Shown: positions 8,545 through 18,690 of the stretch, piece by piece
Layout of the letters: each line of letters begins with the position of its first letter
Numbering within the stretch: position 1 is the first letter of the stretch
NCBI RefSeq assembly: GCF_019037185.1
Contig: NZ_JAHHXM010000020.1
Coordinates: forward strand, 1 to 59,411
DNA: 59,411 nucleotides
From: Oceanobacillus caeni
GTDB taxonomy: Bacteria; Bacillota; Bacilli; Bacillales; Amphibacillaceae
Reading direction: 5' to 3'
Made by a program: the position numbers and the translations under genes
The notes under the pieces: model-generated
Databases searched by the model: none
Seen by the model: only the letters and a program-made list of their open reading frames with translations
What the model was told of the DNA's origin: nothing

Positions 8545-9162
8545 ATGTTCAAAAAAGCGCCTGATAAGTTTTTACTTTATTTAGTGGATTTTGCTAAACA
8601 TCTAGACAACACAGTGGAGTACTTTGTAGAGTATAAAGTAAAGGATGCAGAAACACTTAAGGAGTTTGCAGAAAAAATCAAAGAGTACGAATCGATTGCA
8701 GATGATAAGGTACATACAATCATCAAAGACTTAAATGAAACTTTTATTACACCGATTGAAAGGGAAGATATCCTTCAATTAACGATGAATTTGGATGATA
8801 TTGTTGATGGAATGGAGGAATTCACCGCTTATATGGAGATCTTCCAAATTTTATCATCCAATGAATTTATGAATAGATTTACCGAATTTATTCATAAATG
8901 TTCCAAGGAAATAGTAACTTCCATAGAGTTATTAGCAAATGGGCGATTAAAGGATTTGGAAAGCCATGCGATTCAAATCAAGGATTATGAGAGTAAATGT
9001 GATAGTTTGTATCACGACTCATTAAAAGACCTTTTCCAAAATGAAAAGGATCCAATTAAGGTCATTCAATATAAAGAAATATACGATACGTTGGAGGATA
9101 TTGCTGATTGTTGTCAGGATGTTGCGAGTACACTTCAAAGTATTATGATGAAAAACGCGTAA
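8545..9162 (+). CDS. DUF47 (PhoU-like) phosphate transport regulator
   Basis: The 205-residue all-helical protein belongs to the DUF47/PhoU-like family, whose genes stand next to Pit transporters and are thought to modulate them. It resembles B. subtilis YkaA. The many E/D-K heptads and the EYESIADDKVHTI segment are typical, with metal-binding acidic residues. ATG 8545 follows TTGGAGGATATAGC; an earlier in-frame ATG at 8479 lacks a ribosome site. It is followed after 13 bp by pit, so the two form an operon. Confidence 0.8.
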   Translation: MFKKAPDKFLLYLVDFAKHLDNTVEYFVEYKVKDAETLKEFAEKIKEYESIADDKVHTIIKDLNETFITPIEREDILQLTMNLDDIVDGMEEFTAYMEIFQILSSNEFMNRFTEFIHKCSKEIVTSIELLANGRLKDLESHAIQIKDYESKCDSLYHDSLKDLFQNEKDPIKVIQYKEIYDTLEDIADCCQDVASTLQSIMMKNA

Positions 9163-9175
9163 TGAGGGATAACCA

Positions 9176-10162
9176 ATGGAATTAGTCATCATATTAATAG
9201 TCATATCTGCATTAGTATTTGATTTTATCAATGGTTTCCATGATACTGCTAACGCCATTGCAACATCTGTATCAACAAGAGCATTGTCGCCAAGAAGGGC
9301 AATTATCCTTGCTGCTGTCATGAACTTTGTAGGTGCGTTAACGTTTACAGGTGTTGCACAGACGATTACAAGTGGAATTGCGAATCCTTTCGAGTTAGAA
9401 AACGGCCTAACTGTCATTCTGGGTGCTTTATTTGCTGCGATTGCTTGGAATTTAATTACTTGGTATTTTGGAATTCCGAGTAGTTCATCCCATGCCATTA
9501 TTGGAGCAATTACTGGTGCTGTGATTGTTGCAGCTGGTCTTCAAGCTGTTCATTTCGGTGGATTTTTATCTATTTTAGAGGGACTTCTTCTTTCACCGAT
9601 TATCGCATTTGTTGTTGGTTACTTAATTTATGCCATTATTAAAGTTCTTTTTAAAAATGCTAATCTTGCCAAGACAAATAAACAGTTCCGTAGCGTACAA
9701 ATATTAACCGCAGCCGTTCAATCCTATGCACATGGGACAAATGATGCCCAGAAATCAATGGGGATTATCACGATGGCATTGATTGTCGGTGGTTTACATG
9801 ATACAACAGATGTCCCTTTCTGGGTTCAACTTTCTTGTGCCACGGCAATGGCGCTTGGAACATCAGTTGGTGGTTGGAGAATTATTAAGACTGTCGGCGG
9901 TAAAATTATGAAAATACGCCCAGTGAATGGGGTAGCGGCTGATTTGACGGGTGCTGCTGTAATCTTTGGGGCAACTTTAATTCATTTACCTGTAAGTACT
10001 ACCCATGTTATTTCCTCAGCAATTCTAGGTGTGGGATCATCGCATCGTGTTAAAGGAGTTAACTGGGGAGTAGCGAAGCGGATGGTCATTACTTGGGTTA
10101 TTACCCTCCCAATTTCAGCTATTTTAGGTGGACTATTCTGTTTTGTTTTAAATCTATTTTAA
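9176..10162 (+). CDS. pit: Low-affinity inorganic phosphate transporter Pit
   Basis: This 328-residue PiT-family permease imports metal-phosphate complexes with protons. The two inverted family signatures are visible: DFINGFHDTANAIATSVSTR near the N-terminus and AHGTNDAQKSMG in the second half. About ten hydrophobic segments and the length match B. subtilis YkaB/Pit. A strong bidirectional terminator at 10171-10200 ends the operon. Substrate choice between phosphate and sulfate cannot be told from sequence alone, but the DUF47 partner favours phosphate. Confidence 0.87.
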   Translation: MELVIILIVISALVFDFINGFHDTANAIATSVSTRALSPRRAIILAAVMNFVGALTFTGVAQTITSGIANPFELENGLTVILGALFAAIAWNLITWYFGIPSSSSHAIIGAITGAVIVAAGLQAVHFGGFLSILEGLLLSPIIAFVVGYLIYAIIKVLFKNANLAKTNKQFRSVQILTAAVQSYAHGTNDAQKSMGIITMALIVGGLHDTTDVPFWVQLSCATAMALGTSVGGWRIIKTVGGKIMKIRPVNGVAADLTGAAVIFGATLIHLPVSTTHVISSAILGVGSSHRVKGVNWGVAKRMVITWVITLPISAILGGLFCFVLNLF

Positions 10163-10170
10163 TTAAAAAT

Positions 10171-10200
10171 CCCTAAGCATACCGATATGCTTAGGGTATT
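10171..10200. terminator. Bidirectional terminator pit / xynB
   Basis: CCCTAAGCATA (10171-10181) pairs perfectly with TATGCTTAGGG (10186-10196), flanked by A-rich and T-rich tracts, between convergent genes. Confidence 0.85.
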
Positions 10201-10206
10201 TTTAAC

Positions 10207-11820
10207 CTATTTTTCTTCAGGCTTGTAAACAAAATAATCAAAGTCTGCAGCCTTTCCTTCACCAGAAGTATCTTGACACTGCATCCCAACAAATGCGCCG
10301 GTGAAGAATCCACCGCCACGGATATAATCATCAGATAGTTTGTAGGAGTAGAATTCTACAGGGATCCTTTCCCAATTGTCACCGTCAAAGGAATACGAAT
10401 ATTGATAAATGTTCGTTTTCACATCGACGCGAAGGTAAACATATTCCACGTCCTTAGGTATCACAATTTCATTACCTTGAAGAGGTTGATTAAAGGTAAA
10501 GTTATCACATGTTGTTAGATCAAGTACTCTTCCCTTTTCTTCATTCCAAGTAATCTGAAGGGCAGTCCAGTTTTCTGTATTATAGTAATTGACGATCCCA
10601 GCAGCTTGCTGGAAGGATTCTGGTTTGAATGCTACTTTTGTTTCTGCTGTGAAGTTGAAGTGCTGCCAACGTCTTGCTACATGAGCTTGTGTAAATTTAG
10701 AAGTTAAAGATTCCCTACCATATAGTCGTAAGTGGCCTGGATTATCTTTTAATGAAACAATGTTCTCTCCTAAAGGAATTCGTAAGGTTTGGAAATTTAA
10801 ATTTAGTTTATCCGAATCAAAATCATCTTTTTCATTGTAATCGGGTTCCCATTTTACTTCGTCAATAGTTGGACCTTCTATTTCTAGGGAAGGCTGGTTT
10901 CCACCAACGATATAAGGCCAAGCATTTTTCCACTCTAACCGTTGAATCGCAGTTTCGCGGCCAAGTGGGCAAAATCCGCGTGGGTCTAGTAAAGGTTGTC
11001 CTTCTTTTGGTAATGGACGGCCTGTTAAATGAACCAAGAACCATTCGTCTGTGTGTGTTTGTACAATAGACGCATGCCCTGCTTTTTGCAATGGATTTCT
11101 TGGATGTGCAAAAGATGAGATTAATGGGTTATCAGGATGTACTTCGTATGGCCCTAAAAGGTCTTTGGAACGTGCAATGGTTGCTTGGTGATCATACTTG
11201 GTGCCACCTTCTGCTGTTAACAGGTAATAATAGCCATTCAATTTGTACAGATGCGGTGCTTCCGTTAATTTTATGTCAGTACCTTTGAAAATAACTTCTT
11301 TTTTACCAACAAGCTTTTGCTTTTCTGCATCATATTCTTGCAGTACAATACCATAAAAATTATGATTGCCGATGCGATGATCCCAAAGCATATTTAGGAA
11401 ATATTTTCTTCCATCATCATTGTGGAATAGAGAAGGGTCAAACCCAGAGCTATTTATGTGAATTGGTTCGGACCATTCACCATCAATTGTATCGCAAGTA
11501 ACAAGGTAATTATGGCTATCTTTCCACTGTCCTTCCGTTACTTTAACATCTGTATAAATGAGCCAGAACTTACCATCACTATAGGAAAGCGCTGGAGCCC
11601 AAATACCACCAGAATCTGGGTTTCCCATCATATTTAATTGACTTAAACGGTTTAATGGTCTAGAAACTAAACGCCAGTTTTTTAAATCTTTAGAATGGTA
11701 GATTCCTACTCCTGGGAACCATTCAAATGTGGATACCGCAATATAATAATCTTCACCTGCACGACAAATGCTAGGATCTGGGTTAAACCCTGTTAAGATT
11801 GGATTTTGTATTGTTGACAT
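10207..11820 (-). CDS. xynB: GH43 beta-xylosidase
   Basis: The 537-residue intracellular enzyme (no signal peptide) should release xylose from the non-reducing end of xylo-oligosaccharides with inversion. The five-bladed propeller (about 1-320) shows catalytic base D15 in NPDPS, the modulator D128 in GFDPS and general acid E187 in LTEAPHLY, spaced as in characterised beta-xylosidases of the family. The C-terminal beta-sandwich (about 335-535) completes the architecture. It starts at ATG 11820 behind GAGGTGA. It follows xylR on the same strand after a terminator, so it may have its own promoter in 11821-11880 or depend on read-through. Confidence 0.9.
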   Translation of the reverse strand: MSTIQNPILTGFNPDPSICRAGEDYYIAVSTFEWFPGVGIYHSKDLKNWRLVSRPLNRLSQLNMMGNPDSGGIWAPALSYSDGKFWLIYTDVKVTEGQWKDSHNYLVTCDTIDGEWSEPIHINSSGFDPSLFHNDDGRKYFLNMLWDHRIGNHNFYGIVLQEYDAEKQKLVGKKEVIFKGTDIKLTEAPHLYKLNGYYYLLTAEGGTKYDHQATIARSKDLLGPYEVHPDNPLISSFAHPRNPLQKAGHASIVQTHTDEWFLVHLTGRPLPKEGQPLLDPRGFCPLGRETAIQRLEWKNAWPYIVGGNQPSLEIEGPTIDEVKWEPDYNEKDDFDSDKLNLNFQTLRIPLGENIVSLKDNPGHLRLYGRESLTSKFTQAHVARRWQHFNFTAETKVAFKPESFQQAAGIVNYYNTENWTALQITWNEEKGRVLDLTTCDNFTFNQPLQGNEIVIPKDVEYVYLRVDVKTNIYQYSYSFDGDNWERIPVEFYSYKLSDDYIRGGGFFTGAFVGMQCQDTSGEGKAADFDYFVYKPEEK

Positions 11821-11874
11821 GTACCTTCACCTCGGTCAATTTTTTAGTATTAAAGAAAACCCTTACTTAATGTG

Positions 11875-11907
11875 AAAAATAGAAGGTCTATTAGGTTTAA
11901 ATAGACC
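11875..11907 (-). terminator. Terminator after xylR
   Basis: GGTCTATT (11885-11892) pairs with AATAGACC (11900-11907). On the minus strand it is followed by TTCTATTTTTC. It lies between xylR and the beta-xylosidase gene. Confidence 0.7.
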
Positions 11908-11949
11908 AGAGACTACAATGCTATACTATCATGCTATTTATGAAGCAAT

Positions 11950-13146
11950 TTAAATTACTGAAATGTCATCATTGTATATATTATGATATAAAAAGTCCTC
12001 AGCAGAAAAGGCTGCAACTCCTAATGCGGTTGAGTGAGTTAATAGGTTGGAAAAGTCTACTTTAAGATCTTTCTGGCTAAACCATAACGTTTGATTTTTA
12101 ATCCAATCAATTAATGGTTTCCTTATCCATTTTTCGGCCTCTGCCATACGATTACCAATAATAACCTGTTCAGGGTTAAATATATTAATTATATTGTTAA
12201 TACCTACACCTAAATATTTTCCGGTTTTTTCAAATAAGTGTATAGAGTCAGATTCTCCAGAATTAGCACGATCAATAATTGTTTCTAGGCTGAAATCTTC
12301 TGTATTTTGTAAGTCAGACCGTTTTGCATCTAGTAATAAAGATTTTTCCGAAGCATATAACTCCCAGCAACCTTGATTTCCACAGCTGCATTTTGTTCCA
12401 TTCACTTCAATCGTCATATGGCCCAATTCTCCAGAAAAGCCATTATTTCCACTATACAGGTTTCCGTTTAAAATAAGGCCAACACCAATCCCAATACCAA
12501 CACTTACATAGACAATATTATTATGGTTTTTTCCAACTCCAAATTTTTTCTCACCATACGCTCCAGCGTTTGCTTCGTTTTCTATGATAACAGGAATGTT
12601 GTATTTTTCTTGTAATATTCCTTTTAAATCTACGTTTCTCCAATTTAGGTTTGGAGCAAGTAAGATTTTCTTATCTTTGTCTACTATTCCTGGAACACCA
12701 ATTCCAATTCCTACTATTCCATATGGGCTTGATGGGGTAGAAGCGACAAGGGCGTCAATGATTTCGTACAATTCCTCAACCATTTCCTCGTACGTTAATT
12801 TGTTAAATGATACCTTCTTCTCAGAGCATATATTACCTTTTAAGTCGGTTAATATCCCTAAGATATAATTAACGCCTAAATCAATACCTATGGAATAACC
12901 AGCTACTTGATTAAAGAGTAGCATAACTGGTCTTCTTCCACCACTTGATTTACCTGGACCAGATTCATTTATTAATTTTTCATCCAGTAGTTCATTTACT
13001 AGAGATGATACCGTTCCCTTATTTAAACCGGTTGAACTAGCAATATCTGCTCTTGAAATAGGGGAGTTTTCTATTATTTCCTCTAGCACTAAAGATTTGT
13101 TTTCCTTTTTCACAACATGTTGGTTCCACGTTTTGTTCTGCCTCAT
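11950..13146 (-). CDS. xylR: Xylose repressor, ROK family
   Basis: This 398-residue protein has an N-terminal winged helix-turn-helix (about 15-75, ISRADIASSTGLNKGTVSSLV) and a ROK sugar-binding domain. The latter has the ATP-site-like motif GIDLG, and GELGHM followed by CSCGNQGC, the ROK zinc site. Such XylR proteins block xylose genes until xylose binds. The gene is divergent from the xylo-oligosaccharide ABC operon, with one 21-bp operator in the shared 162-bp gap that could regulate both. Similar operators stand before xylA1, xynA and xylA2. Confidence 0.88.
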   Translation of the reverse strand: MRQNKTWNQHVVKKENKSLVLEEIIENSPISRADIASSTGLNKGTVSSLVNELLDEKLINESGPGKSSGGRRPVMLLFNQVAGYSIGIDLGVNYILGILTDLKGNICSEKKVSFNKLTYEEMVEELYEIIDALVASTPSSPYGIVGIGIGVPGIVDKDKKILLAPNLNWRNVDLKGILQEKYNIPVIIENEANAGAYGEKKFGVGKNHNNIVYVSVGIGIGVGLILNGNLYSGNNGFSGELGHMTIEVNGTKCSCGNQGCWELYASEKSLLLDAKRSDLQNTEDFSLETIIDRANSGESDSIHLFEKTGKYLGVGINNIINIFNPEQVIIGNRMAEAEKWIRKPLIDWIKNQTLWFSQKDLKVDFSNLLTHSTALGVAAFSAEDFLYHNIYNDDISVI

Positions 13147-13212
13147 GACTTTCCACTCTTTCTCCGATTTTTAAATAGTATAGCATGACATCATTTTAAC
13201 ACAAAATTAAAC

Positions 13213-13254
13213 TTTGTTCATCCACTAGACAAACGTTGTTGTTTTTGCTATTAT
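13213..13254 (+). promoter_or_regulatory. XylR operator and promoter of the ABC operon
   Basis: The operator halves TTTGTTCAT (13213-13221) and CTAGACAAA (13225-13233) are separated by 3 bp. The -35 TAGACA (13226-13231) lies inside the right half, and -10 TATTAT (13249-13254) is 17 bp away. The same layout recurs at 26273 and 28080, which supports the call. Confidence 0.75.
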
Positions 13255-13308
13255 AAAAACAAGCTTATGAGAAATAAGCAAAAAAAATAATCCTGAGGGG
13301 GTTTCGTA

Positions 13309-14616
13309 ATGAATTTAAGGAAAGCGATTACACTATTTGCGGTACTTCTAGTTTCAGTAGTAATGCTAGCTGCCTGTGGTGGAGGGGATGAAGAGAAAGA
13401 AAGTGAGTCTGCTTCTGGTGCTAAAACTGTAAAATTTATGCACTTATGGCCAGAGGGTAGTTCTGCTCAACACTACAAAGTTGTAAACGAAATCATAGCA
13501 GATTTCGAGAAAGAAAATCCAGACATTAAGATAGATTTAGAAGTGTTAAGTAACGAGCAATACAAAGATAAAATAAAAGTTCTTTCTACTTCTGATGAAT
13601 TGCCTGATGTTGGTATGACATGGGCAGCTGGATATATGGAACCATATGTAAAAGGTAATATGTATGCACCACTTGATGACATAATTGAAAGCGATTTATC
13701 TGATAGTTTTGTATCAGGAACGACAGAAGCTTTTGCTGTGGATGGTACAACTTATGGTCTACCATTAGAATTAAATATTTCTACTATTTTCTATAACAAA
13801 AAAATATTTGATGAGTATGGATTAGAAGAACCACAAACATTAGATGAATTAAAAGAAATTGTCGCAACTTTAAATGAAAACGGTGTAAACCCAATTGCGC
13901 TTGGTAATAGAGATGCATGGACAGGTTCTATGTGGTATATGTATTTAGCTAATAGACTTGGCGGAGATGAAGATGTATTAACAAAAGCAATTGAGCGTGA
14001 AGGATCTTTTGAAGACCCAGCATTAGTTCAAGCTGCTGATGAGGTTCAAAAATTAGTAGATGAAGATTCCTTTGTTCAAGGATTTAATGGTCTTGCTGAT
14101 GAAGAAGCAAAAAGTATGTTTATGGGAGAACAAGCAGCAATGTATTTAATTGCGACTTGGGATCTACCAAACTTTACAACAAACGAAGATGTTCCACAAG
14201 AATTTAGAGATTCTGTTGGTTACTTCAAATTCCCAACTGTAGATGGAAAAGGAGATACAAATAGTTATGTAGGTGGCCCTGGTGTAGGTCTGTTTGTATC
14301 GGAAAACTCTGATGTTAAAGAAGAAGCGAAGGCTTTTGCTTCCTACTTTGTACAACAATGGGGAGAAAGAGCAGTAACGGATGTAGGAATTATTCCTGCT
14401 ACAAAAGTTAATGTCGATTCTCTAGATCTTCCACAAATGTATGTAGATGTTTTAAATGATTTAAACTCAGCAACGAATATTACTTTATATGCTGACGTTC
14501 AAATGAGTGCTGATGTAGCACAAGTACACTTAGATATGATTCAAGCACTATTTGGTGGCGAAATAACACCAGAAGAATTTGCGAAGACGCAAGAAGATGC
14601 ACTTGCAGCAGAGTAA
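13309..14616 (+). CDS. Xylo-oligosaccharide ABC transporter substrate-binding lipoprotein
   Basis: The 435-residue family-1 sugar-binding protein is anchored by a lipoprotein signal ending LAAC (C23) followed by an acidic linker. The fold-1 features (LPDVGMTWAAGYMEPYV, YGLPLELNISTIFYNK) match binding proteins of carbohydrate ABC importers. The start is ATG 13309 behind a GGGGG ribosome site. The operator upstream, the two permeases downstream and the xylan island around it point to xylose oligomers as ligand. A hairpin at 14664-14702 probably gives the binding protein higher expression than the permeases. The protein is strongly acidic. Confidence 0.82.
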   Translation: MNLRKAITLFAVLLVSVVMLAACGGGDEEKESESASGAKTVKFMHLWPEGSSAQHYKVVNEIIADFEKENPDIKIDLEVLSNEQYKDKIKVLSTSDELPDVGMTWAAGYMEPYVKGNMYAPLDDIIESDLSDSFVSGTTEAFAVDGTTYGLPLELNISTIFYNKKIFDEYGLEEPQTLDELKEIVATLNENGVNPIALGNRDAWTGSMWYMYLANRLGGDEDVLTKAIEREGSFEDPALVQAADEVQKLVDEDSFVQGFNGLADEEAKSMFMGEQAAMYLIATWDLPNFTTNEDVPQEFRDSVGYFKFPTVDGKGDTNSYVGGPGVGLFVSENSDVKEEAKAFASYFVQQWGERAVTDVGIIPATKVNVDSLDLPQMYVDVLNDLNSATNITLYADVQMSADVAQVHLDMIQALFGGEITPEEFAKTQEDALAAE

Positions 14617-14663
14617 TAAAACTCATCGATTAGATTTGTAATTCATTTAATTAATTGAAATAG

Positions 14664-14702
14664 AAAAGGACGTATCCTTATTAAATAATGGATAGTCCTT
14701 TT
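14664..14702 (+). terminator. Partial terminator / mRNA processing hairpin
   Basis: AAAAGGAC and TATCC (14664-14677) pair with GGATA and GTCCTTTT (14690-14702). It sits between the binding protein and the permeases, where such hairpins lower downstream expression. Confidence 0.65.
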
Positions 14703-14734
14703 CCACTCTTAATAAAATTATGGGGTTGAGTGAT

Positions 14735-15613
14735 ATGAATAAAGTAATGTCCAATAAATGGATAATTTTCCTATATACGTTTCCTGCCCTCCTTTTAATT
14801 GCAGTACTTATTGTTGTTCCATTAATTCTGTCCGGATATTTCGGGTTAATGGACTGGGATGGTATAGGGGCGATGGAATTTATTGGTTTAGATAATTATA
14901 TCGCTGCATTGCAAGATTCAAAGTTTTGGGAAAGTACATTACATTCCTTTTTACTAGCATTGTTTTCTGCAATCAGTTTAATAGGGTATTTAGCAGTTGC
15001 ATTAATATTAGCTTCGAAAATTAAAGGTGCAAACCTTTTGAGAAAAATATATTTGATACCTATGCTTTTATCTTCTGTTGCTATTGCGCAACTATGGATT
15101 AAAATCTATAATCCCTCAAATGGTATGTTGAATAGCATTTTAATGTGGTTTGGAGTTGACAACCCACCAGCATGGTTAGCTGATCCAAACATTGTACTAT
15201 ATGCTATCTTTATTCCAATTATCTGGCAATATGCTGGGTTTTATATCTTAATCTATTATGCTGCACTAAAAAATATTCCAGAATCATTAATTGAAGCAGC
15301 AAAAATTGACGGAGCAACACCACTGCAAATCGCATTAAAGATTAAAGTTCCTCTAATTATGAATGTATTTAAAGTGACCATTGTCTTATCTATTGTTGGA
15401 TCGTTGAAATACTTTGACCTAATTTATGTAATGACGAGTGGCGGACCAAACGGTGCTAGTGAAGTAATGGCGTCCTATATGTATAAATTAGCCTTCTCAA
15501 GTTATGACTTTGGCTATGGTAGTGCAATAGGGTTCTTATTACTAATCATAACTTTGATTGTTACGGTAGTTATTCAGAAATTAACTAAAAGCAAAGATGA
15601 GATTCAATATTAA
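14735..15613 (+). CDS. ABC sugar permease, MalF/UgpA type
   Basis: This 292-residue inner-membrane subunit of the importer has six predicted hydrophobic segments and the EAA loop (about 190-210, LIEAAKIDGATPLQIALKI) that docks the ATPase. ATG 14735 is preferred because GGGGTTGAG lies just before it; an upstream in-frame ATG at 14720 lacks a ribosome site. It pairs with the permease 14 bp downstream. No ATPase gene is found in the window, so a shared MsmX-type ATPase is inferred. Confidence 0.85.
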   Translation: MNKVMSNKWIIFLYTFPALLLIAVLIVVPLILSGYFGLMDWDGIGAMEFIGLDNYIAALQDSKFWESTLHSFLLALFSAISLIGYLAVALILASKIKGANLLRKIYLIPMLLSSVAIAQLWIKIYNPSNGMLNSILMWFGVDNPPAWLADPNIVLYAIFIPIIWQYAGFYILIYYAALKNIPESLIEAAKIDGATPLQIALKIKVPLIMNVFKVTIVLSIVGSLKYFDLIYVMTSGGPNGASEVMASYMYKLAFSSYDFGYGSAIGFLLLIITLIVTVVIQKLTKSKDEIQY

Positions 15614-15627
15614 AGGAGGTTCAAAGC

Positions 15628-16449
15628 ATGCGTCGAATAGGTTATATCCTACTTTATGTTTGTTTAGGGCTTGTTGCTGTATTCCAAATATTTCCGATTT
15701 TATGGTTATTCATGTTCTCTTTAAAAACAAATCAGGAAATCTTTGCTGGTAATCCATTTGCTTTTCCTACTGATCCTAAATGGGAAAACTATTTAAAAGT
15801 ATTTGATGGTGGAATTGGAACCTATTTCTGGAACAGTATATGGATTACAGTTGTTGCAACAGTTCTAACTATTTTGGTTGCAAGCATGGCAACATTCGCG
15901 ATAACAAGAATGAAATGGAAAATGAGTGGTCTTGTTTTAGGATTAATTATGGTTGGTCTTATGATCCCAATTCACTCTGCGTTGATTCCATTATATAACA
16001 TGTTTTTAAATGTAAACTTAATTGATAATCCGTTATCCATCGTCATTACGTATGTAACGTATAACTTACCAATTACTGTTATGATCTTACTCGGGTTCTA
16101 TACAACCATACCACGAGAGATTGAAGAGGCAGCAATTATTGACGGAAGTTCGATTCATCGATTGTTTTTCCGAATTATTTTACCAATATCGGCACCGATT
16201 ATGTCTACAACAGTTATCATCAACATGATTTATAACTGGAATGAATTCGTATTTGTTAATACATTTATAAGCTCTGATAAATATAAAACATTAACAGTAG
16301 GGATTCAAAACTTTATCGGACAGTATATGACTGACTGGGGCGCAATCGGGGCTACATTGGTTATCAGTGTACTTCCTATCATTATTGCTTTCCTATTCTT
16401 TAGTGACAAGATTATGGAAGGTATTACAGCGAGTGCGGTGAAAGGTTAA
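15628..16449 (+). CDS. ABC sugar permease, MalG/UgpE type
   Basis: The 273-residue second permease subunit has six hydrophobic segments and an EAA loop (IEEAAIIDGSSIHRLFFRI). Its start ATG 15628 lies behind AAAGGAGG. The C-terminal ITASAVKG tail is typical of MalG-type subunits. It closes the operon, with a hairpin at 16454-16483 following. Confidence 0.87.
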   Translation: MRRIGYILLYVCLGLVAVFQIFPILWLFMFSLKTNQEIFAGNPFAFPTDPKWENYLKVFDGGIGTYFWNSIWITVVATVLTILVASMATFAITRMKWKMSGLVLGLIMVGLMIPIHSALIPLYNMFLNVNLIDNPLSIVITYVTYNLPITVMILLGFYTTIPREIEEAAIIDGSSIHRLFFRIILPISAPIMSTTVIINMIYNWNEFVFVNTFISSDKYKTLTVGIQNFIGQYMTDWGAIGATLVISVLPIIIAFLFFSDKIMEGITASAVKG

Positions 16450-16453
16450 TAAG

Positions 16454-16483
16454 AACACCTCACCATGCAAGTGATGAGGTGTT
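16454..16483. terminator. Bidirectional terminator
   Basis: AACACCTCA (16454-16462) pairs with TGAGGTGTT (16475-16483), between the convergent permease and YesL-type genes. Confidence 0.7.
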
Positions 16484-16492
16484 GGTTACTTC

Positions 16493-17110
16493 CTAATTAT
16501 TCTGCTTCGCTTGTATTCTATCAAAGGCGTATAAACAAAGCCATGTTGTAAAAAAGGCAAAGGTTGTACCACCAAAGATGAAGAATAGAGCTGGAATTGC
16601 TCTCATGATAAAGTAAACAGAAACTAAGCAAATGACAATTAAAAAGGTGTAAAGTGGACTAATTAACATAATTAAAAAGGAATTTTTTATCAACTTTGGG
16701 ATTTTAAGTTGAAAATGCACAAAGGCTGGAAATAAGTAAAAGATAAATAATAAGAAAATAAGCATAAAGGCAAATAAAGGAATATAGGTGAATGATAATA
16801 GATCATTATTGTTAGATTTAATATAGAATAAATCTAACCCAATTAGTATAATAATCAAGTCTAACAGTATTCCGAGTATGTTGCTCTTGATAAAGTCTCT
16901 TTTAAAGTATTTCCAGAATGTCTTGAATACAGGTAAGTCGGGATTGCCACGCAGCCAGTCTCTGACAATGGCAAACATGGCTATGGTAGATGGGTAAAAA
17001 CCAAAGATAACCCCACCAACCAAGGTGAAAAGAATCCATAAAAGATTCACATAGGCAAATTTCGTGATCCATTCTAATATGGTATAAATTGCTGAGTATG
17101 TGCTATTCAT
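16493..17110 (-). CDS. YesL-family (DUF624) membrane protein
   Basis: This 205-residue protein has five hydrophobic segments and the DUF624 pattern (FGFYPSTIAMFAIVRDWLRG). YesL-type genes commonly accompany family-1 sugar ABC importers in Bacilli; their role is not established but an accessory transport role is often assumed. It starts at ATG 17110 behind AGGAGGATACC. It is transcribed against the ABC operon and shares its upstream region with the divergent xylA1 promoter, so it may respond to the same XylR operator. Confidence 0.75.
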   Translation of the reverse strand: MNSTYSAIYTILEWITKFAYVNLLWILFTLVGGVIFGFYPSTIAMFAIVRDWLRGNPDLPVFKTFWKYFKRDFIKSNILGILLDLIIILIGLDLFYIKSNNNDLLSFTYIPLFAFMLIFLLFIFYLFPAFVHFQLKIPKLIKNSFLIMLISPLYTFLIVICLVSVYFIMRAIPALFFIFGGTTFAFFTTWLCLYAFDRIQAKQNN

Positions 17111-17222
17111 AAAGGTATCCTCCTAGTGTAGTTCCATATAAATATATAATTAGTCTGTCTGATATGTAATATTTAATAAGCATGTCAATTATACTTTAAT
17201 TGAGTACGTATACACAACTTTG

Positions 17223-17253
17223 TTTGTTCAATAGATGAACTTTGTGGTAAGAT
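17223..17253 (+). promoter_or_regulatory. XylR operator and promoter of xylA1-xylB
   Basis: The halves TTTGTTCAA (17223-17231) and ATGAACTTT (17235-17243) are separated by 3 bp, with the inner palindrome GTTCA..TGAAC. A -10 TAAGAT (17248-17253) is 17 bp from TGTTCA (17225-17230), so the -35 uses the left half rather than the right half as in the other xyl promoters. Confidence 0.65.
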
Positions 17254-17280
17254 AATTAACGAATCGGAGGTAATGTAATA

Positions 17281-18606
17281 ATGACTTATTTTAATAGTAT
17301 CAACAACATCAAATATGAAGGACCAAAATCAAACAATCCATTAGCATTTAAATTTTATAATCCAGAAGAAACAGTCGGCGGAAAAACGATGGAAGAAATT
17401 CTTCGTTTTGGTGTCGCATACTGGCATACATTTACAGAGGATTTATCAGATCCATTCGGGACAGGTACTGCCATCCGCCCATGGGATAAATACCAAGGCA
17501 TGGATCGTGCCAAAGCACGTGTTGAAGCAGCATTTGAATTCTTTGAAAAACTAAACGCACCATTCTTTGCCTTCCATGATGTGGACATCGCACCTGAGGG
17601 GGACACGTTGGCAGAATCCAACAAGAACTTAGATACAATCGTTGCGATGATTAAAGATTACATGAAAGATAGCAAAACTAAATTACTATGGAATACGGTA
17701 AATAATTTTAGTCATCCTCGTTTCGTCCATGGGGCAGGTTCATCAAGCAATGCAGATGTTTTCGCTTATGCAGCCGCGAAAGTGAAAAAAGGTTTAGAAG
17801 TTGGGAAAGAATTAGGTGCAGAAAACTATGTGTTCTGGGGTGGACGTGAAGGATATGAAACCCTATTAAATACAGATATGAAACTAGAAATGGACAATCT
17901 TGGCCGCTTCTTCCATATGGCGAAAGATTATGCGAAAGAAATTGGCTTTGATGCCCAATTCCTAATCGAACCAAAACCAAAAGAACCAACATCACATCAA
18001 TATGATTTTGACGTGGCAAGTGGCTATGCCTTCCTACAAAATTATGGTTTAGAAGATGTATTTAAATTTAATATTGAAGCAAACCATGCAACACTAGCTG
18101 GTCATACATTTGAACATGAATTACGTTATGCACGTATTCACAATATGCTAGGTTCTGTGGACGCAAACCAAGGACATCCATTACTAGGATGGGATACCGA
18201 CGAATTCCCAACAGATCTTTATGCAACTACATTAGCAATGTATGAAATCTTGAAAAATGGTGGACTTGGCCGTGGTGGCTTGAACTTTGATGCGAAAGTT
18301 CGCCGTGGATCATTTACTCCAGATGATTTATTCCATGCGCACATCGCAGGAATGGACAGCTTTGCCGTAGGATTAAAAGTGGCTCAACGTTTAATTGATG
18401 ATAAAGTACTAGAAGATGTAGTAGAAGACCGTTATGCAAGCTATAAAGAGGGTATCGGTCTTGACATTGTGGAAGGAAACACAGATTTCCATAAACTCGA
18501 AGAACATGCCCTAGGCTTAACTGAAATTAAAAACGAATCTGGTAAACTAGAACGCATCAAAGCTACGATTAATCAATATTTACTAACGACATTTGCTGGT
18601 GAATAA
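17281..18606 (+). CDS. xylA: Xylose isomerase (copy 1)
   Basis: The 441-residue enzyme converts D-xylose to D-xylulose using two divalent metals. Family motifs are FHDVDI with the catalytic histidine, [19 protein letters not shown] with metal-ligand Glu and Lys, and [17 protein letters not shown] with the metal-binding Asp. It starts behind CGGAGG. It is followed by xylB after a hairpin and differs by about 21 residues from the second copy at 28162. Both look fully functional. Confidence 0.93.
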   Translation: MTYFNSINNIKYEGPKSNNPLAFKFYNPEETVGGKTMEEILRFGVAYWHTFTEDLSDPFGTGTAIRPWDKYQGMDRAKARVEAAFEFFEKLNAPFFAFHDVDIAPEGDTLAESNKNLDTIVAMIKDYMKDSKTKLLWNTVNNFSHPRFVHGAGSSSNADVFAYAAAKVKKGLEVGKELGAENYVFWGGREGYETLLNTDMKLEMDNLGRFFHMAKDYAKEIGFDAQFLIEPKPKEPTSHQYDFDVASGYAFLQNYGLEDVFKFNIEANHATLAGHTFEHELRYARIHNMLGSVDANQGHPLLGWDTDEFPTDLYATTLAMYEILKNGGLGRGGLNFDAKVRRGSFTPDDLFHAHIAGMDSFAVGLKVAQRLIDDKVLEDVVEDRYASYKEGIGLDIVEGNTDFHKLEEHALGLTEIKNESGKLERIKATINQYLLTTFAGE

Positions 18607-18630
18607 TCGGCATTTTTAACAAAACATATC

Positions 18631-18660
18631 ACATGCAGCAGGAATCCTGCTGTATGTGTT
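18631..18660 (+). terminator. Hairpin between xylA1 and xylB
   Basis: ACATGCAGCAGG (18631-18642) pairs with CCTGCTGTATGT (18646-18657) with one wobble. T content afterwards is modest, so partial termination is likely, reducing xylB relative to xylA. Confidence 0.6.
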
Positions 18661-18690
18661 TCACTTTATAAACTTGAGGAGTGGCTAAAC

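Noticed and set aside
17432-18019. Antisense open frames within both xylose isomerase genes
   Set aside because: They mirror codon bias of the sense gene and lack any start signals.
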